From DAOTXK01 sp034435395 (GTDB lineage Bacteria > Chloroflexota > Anaerolineae > Aggregatilineales > Ch27), in NCBI GenBank assembly GCA_034435395.1, contig DAOTXK010000395.1:1-6418 (forward strand): a stretch of 6,418 nt of DNA, in the 5' to 3' direction. A program made the position numbers and the translations under genes. The notes under the pieces were generated by a model, which saw only the letters and a program-made list of their open reading frames with translations, was not told the origin of the DNA and ran no database searches. Shown in pieces: positions 5,537 through 6,418 of the stretch (positions within the stretch are counted from its first letter, which is position 1; each line of letters begins with the position of its first letter).

Positions 5537-5565
5537 GTTTTATCGCTTATCCGCCGGAAAGACAA
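5537..5565 (-). promoter_or_regulatory. Candidate arsC promoter
   Basis: On the minus strand, TTGTCT (5565-5560) and TAAAAC (5542-5537) are separated by 17 bases, each a four-of-six match to sigma70 hexamers. Transcription would start near 5530, about 40 bases before the ATG. The site lies wholly in the 95-base gap after the upstream membrane-protein gene. No clear ArsR-type operator dyad was found near it. Confidence 0.4.
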
Positions 5566-5584
5566 ATTCTCCCGCCCGGACCGG

Positions 5585-6418
5585 TCAGCCCGGTGGCGGA
5601 GGCAGCTCCGGCTCGCGAGCCGGCCCGGTCCGCTGCCAGACGCGCCGCCCCAGCCAGGCCAGGACGACCGCCATCGCCAGCCCGACCAGCGTCAGGCCAG
5701 CAGCCTGGCCCTGGCGGGCCGGATAAAACTCCTGGATCGGCGTCAGCAGGATCAAAACCGTCAGCGCGCCGGCGAGCAGCGCCATCTGGCCTCGCTCGCT
5801 CCAGGGCAGGCCGTCGCCCAGCGCCCGCAGCGCCAGCCAGCCGCCCAGCGCCGCCCCGCCGACCAGCAGCAGCACGGTCAGCGGCGGCGGCAGATCGGCC
5901 TCTGGCCCCAGCCAGGCCGTCACGAACTGGACCAGCGCCGCCCCGAAGCCGACCAGCCAGAACCAGAAGGCGGGCCGGAGGCGCGGCGAGGCGGGCCGCT
6001 CCGGGGCGGGCAGACGCCTGGCCCCCCACCCCAGCGCGGCGATCAGGGCCAGCGTCAGCAGATGGTCGATGGCGGGCGGGCGGTAAGCGGTGAGCAGCAG
6101 GAAGCGGGCGAATAACAGGAAGTTGTTGACCATCCAGGCCGCCGCCAGCGCCCGGAACGCCCGGCGGCCCAGCCACCGCGCCGACTGCCGGGCCGGGAAC
6201 ATCAACCGGGCCAGCAGGACCGGGCTGGCGATGCTGAAGGACGCATGGAAGATCGTCCGGTGCACGGCCCATACCCAGTTGATCCCCAGCCAGCGACCGT
6301 AGGAGGCCATCCCGTGGAGGCCCTCCCAGGTCGGGTTAAACAGGCCCCCGACGACCAGCCCCTCCTCCACCAGCCCGTAAGCAGCGCCCAGGGCCAGCAG
6401 CGTGGGCCAGCCCCCGCC
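5585..6418 (-). CDS. Uncharacterised multi-pass membrane protein (5' end outside window)
   Basis: The frame is open from the right edge (6418) to TGA 5587-5585, giving 277 residues. A GTG at 6370 could serve as a start, but the 16 codons before it (including WPTLLALGAAYGL) run straight into LVEEGLVVGG as one hydrophobic helix, so the gene very likely begins beyond the window. About eight membrane segments can be seen (roughly 4-26, 47-70, 88-108, 114-127, 147-165, 175-195, 207-222 and 235-251), with a Pro-rich cytoplasmic-looking tail. Motifs include VEEGL, FNPTW, YGRWLGINWVWAVH and IFHASFSI; I recall similar motifs in uncharacterised Chloroflexota and actinobacterial membrane proteins. The EE and His positions faintly recall CPBP intramembrane proteases, but the EExxxR pattern is absent, so I make no enzymatic call. 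It reads in the same direction as arsC, 95 bases upstream of it. Confidence 0.72.
   Translation of the reverse strand, partial: GGGWPTLLALGAAYGLVEEGLVVGGLFNPTWEGLHGMASYGRWLGINWVWAVHRTIFHASFSIASPVLLARLMFPARQSARWLGRRAFRALAAAWMVNNFLLFARFLLLTAYRPPAIDHLLTLALIAALGWGARRLPAPERPASPRLRPAFWFWLVGFGAALVQFVTAWLGPEADLPPPLTVLLLVGGAALGGWLALRALGDGLPWSERGQMALLAGALTVLILLTPIQEFYPARQGQAAGLTLVGLAMAVVLAWLGRRVWQRTGPAREPELPPPPG

Noticed and set aside
5449..6115. Two overlapping plus-strand frames of more than 200 codons
   Set aside because: Both are antisense to the membrane-protein gene and made almost wholly of Ala, Arg, Pro and Gln, as expected when a GC-rich membrane gene is read backwards.
6368..6370. GTG as the true start of the membrane-protein gene
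   Set aside because: The frame stays open to the window edge and the codons before the GTG complete a hydrophobic helix, so the gene is better treated as truncated by the window.

Overview
The window reads as accessory or loosely organised chromosome of a high-GC bacterium, most likely a member of the Chloroflexota (Anaerolineae-like). The basis is gene content: two secreted SH3-plus-SGNH proteins, a DUF6391-type membrane protein, a pair of small proteins of a kind I associate with filamentous or environmental Chloroflexota, and GC-rich palindromic repeats between and inside genes. The taxonomic call is inference; there is no rRNA or marker gene here.

Layout. (1) Positions 2-310 (+) are the last 102 codons of a type ISP restriction-modification enzyme. 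The opening 33 bases form a GC-rich palindromic repeat that is read in frame. (2) It converges, across a 17-base hairpin, on a minus-strand lipoprotein (328-1671) with a lipobox, a Pro/Thr-rich linker, one SH3b domain and an intact SGNH hydrolase domain. (3) A 447-base divergent intergenic region (1672-2118) holds a good sigma70-type promoter (1836-1864, rightward) and a nested set of inverted and direct repeats (1948-2042) that would lie in a leader of about 250 nt. (4) Positions 2119-3561 (+) encode a secreted paralogue of the lipoprotein with two SH3b domains. Its SGNH residues are largely replaced (Ser to Cys, Gly to Ala, Asn to Val). A strong hairpin follows (3603-3635). (5) Positions 3712-4240 (+) hold a two-gene cassette of small unknown proteins (80 and 87 aa) with its own -10 element and clearly lower GC than its surroundings; a toxin-immunity-like pair is one possible reading. 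(6) On the minus strand, running leftward from the right edge, lie a partial multi-pass membrane protein (5585-6418), an arsenate reductase of the low-molecular-weight phosphatase fold (5070-5489), and a DUF6391-like membrane protein (4276-4866). A REP-like repeat cluster (4948-5072) separates the last two and overlaps the arsC stop codon.

Functional links. The two SH3/SGNH proteins are divergent paralogues, probably acting outside the membrane on cell wall or surface glycans, one catalytic and one perhaps binding-only or altered. arsC has its own plausible promoter and no other ars gene in view. No rRNA, tRNA, CRISPR array, transposase or integrase was seen. The large open frames opposite the SGNH genes, opposite the DUF6391 gene and opposite the membrane-protein gene are GC-driven shadows.
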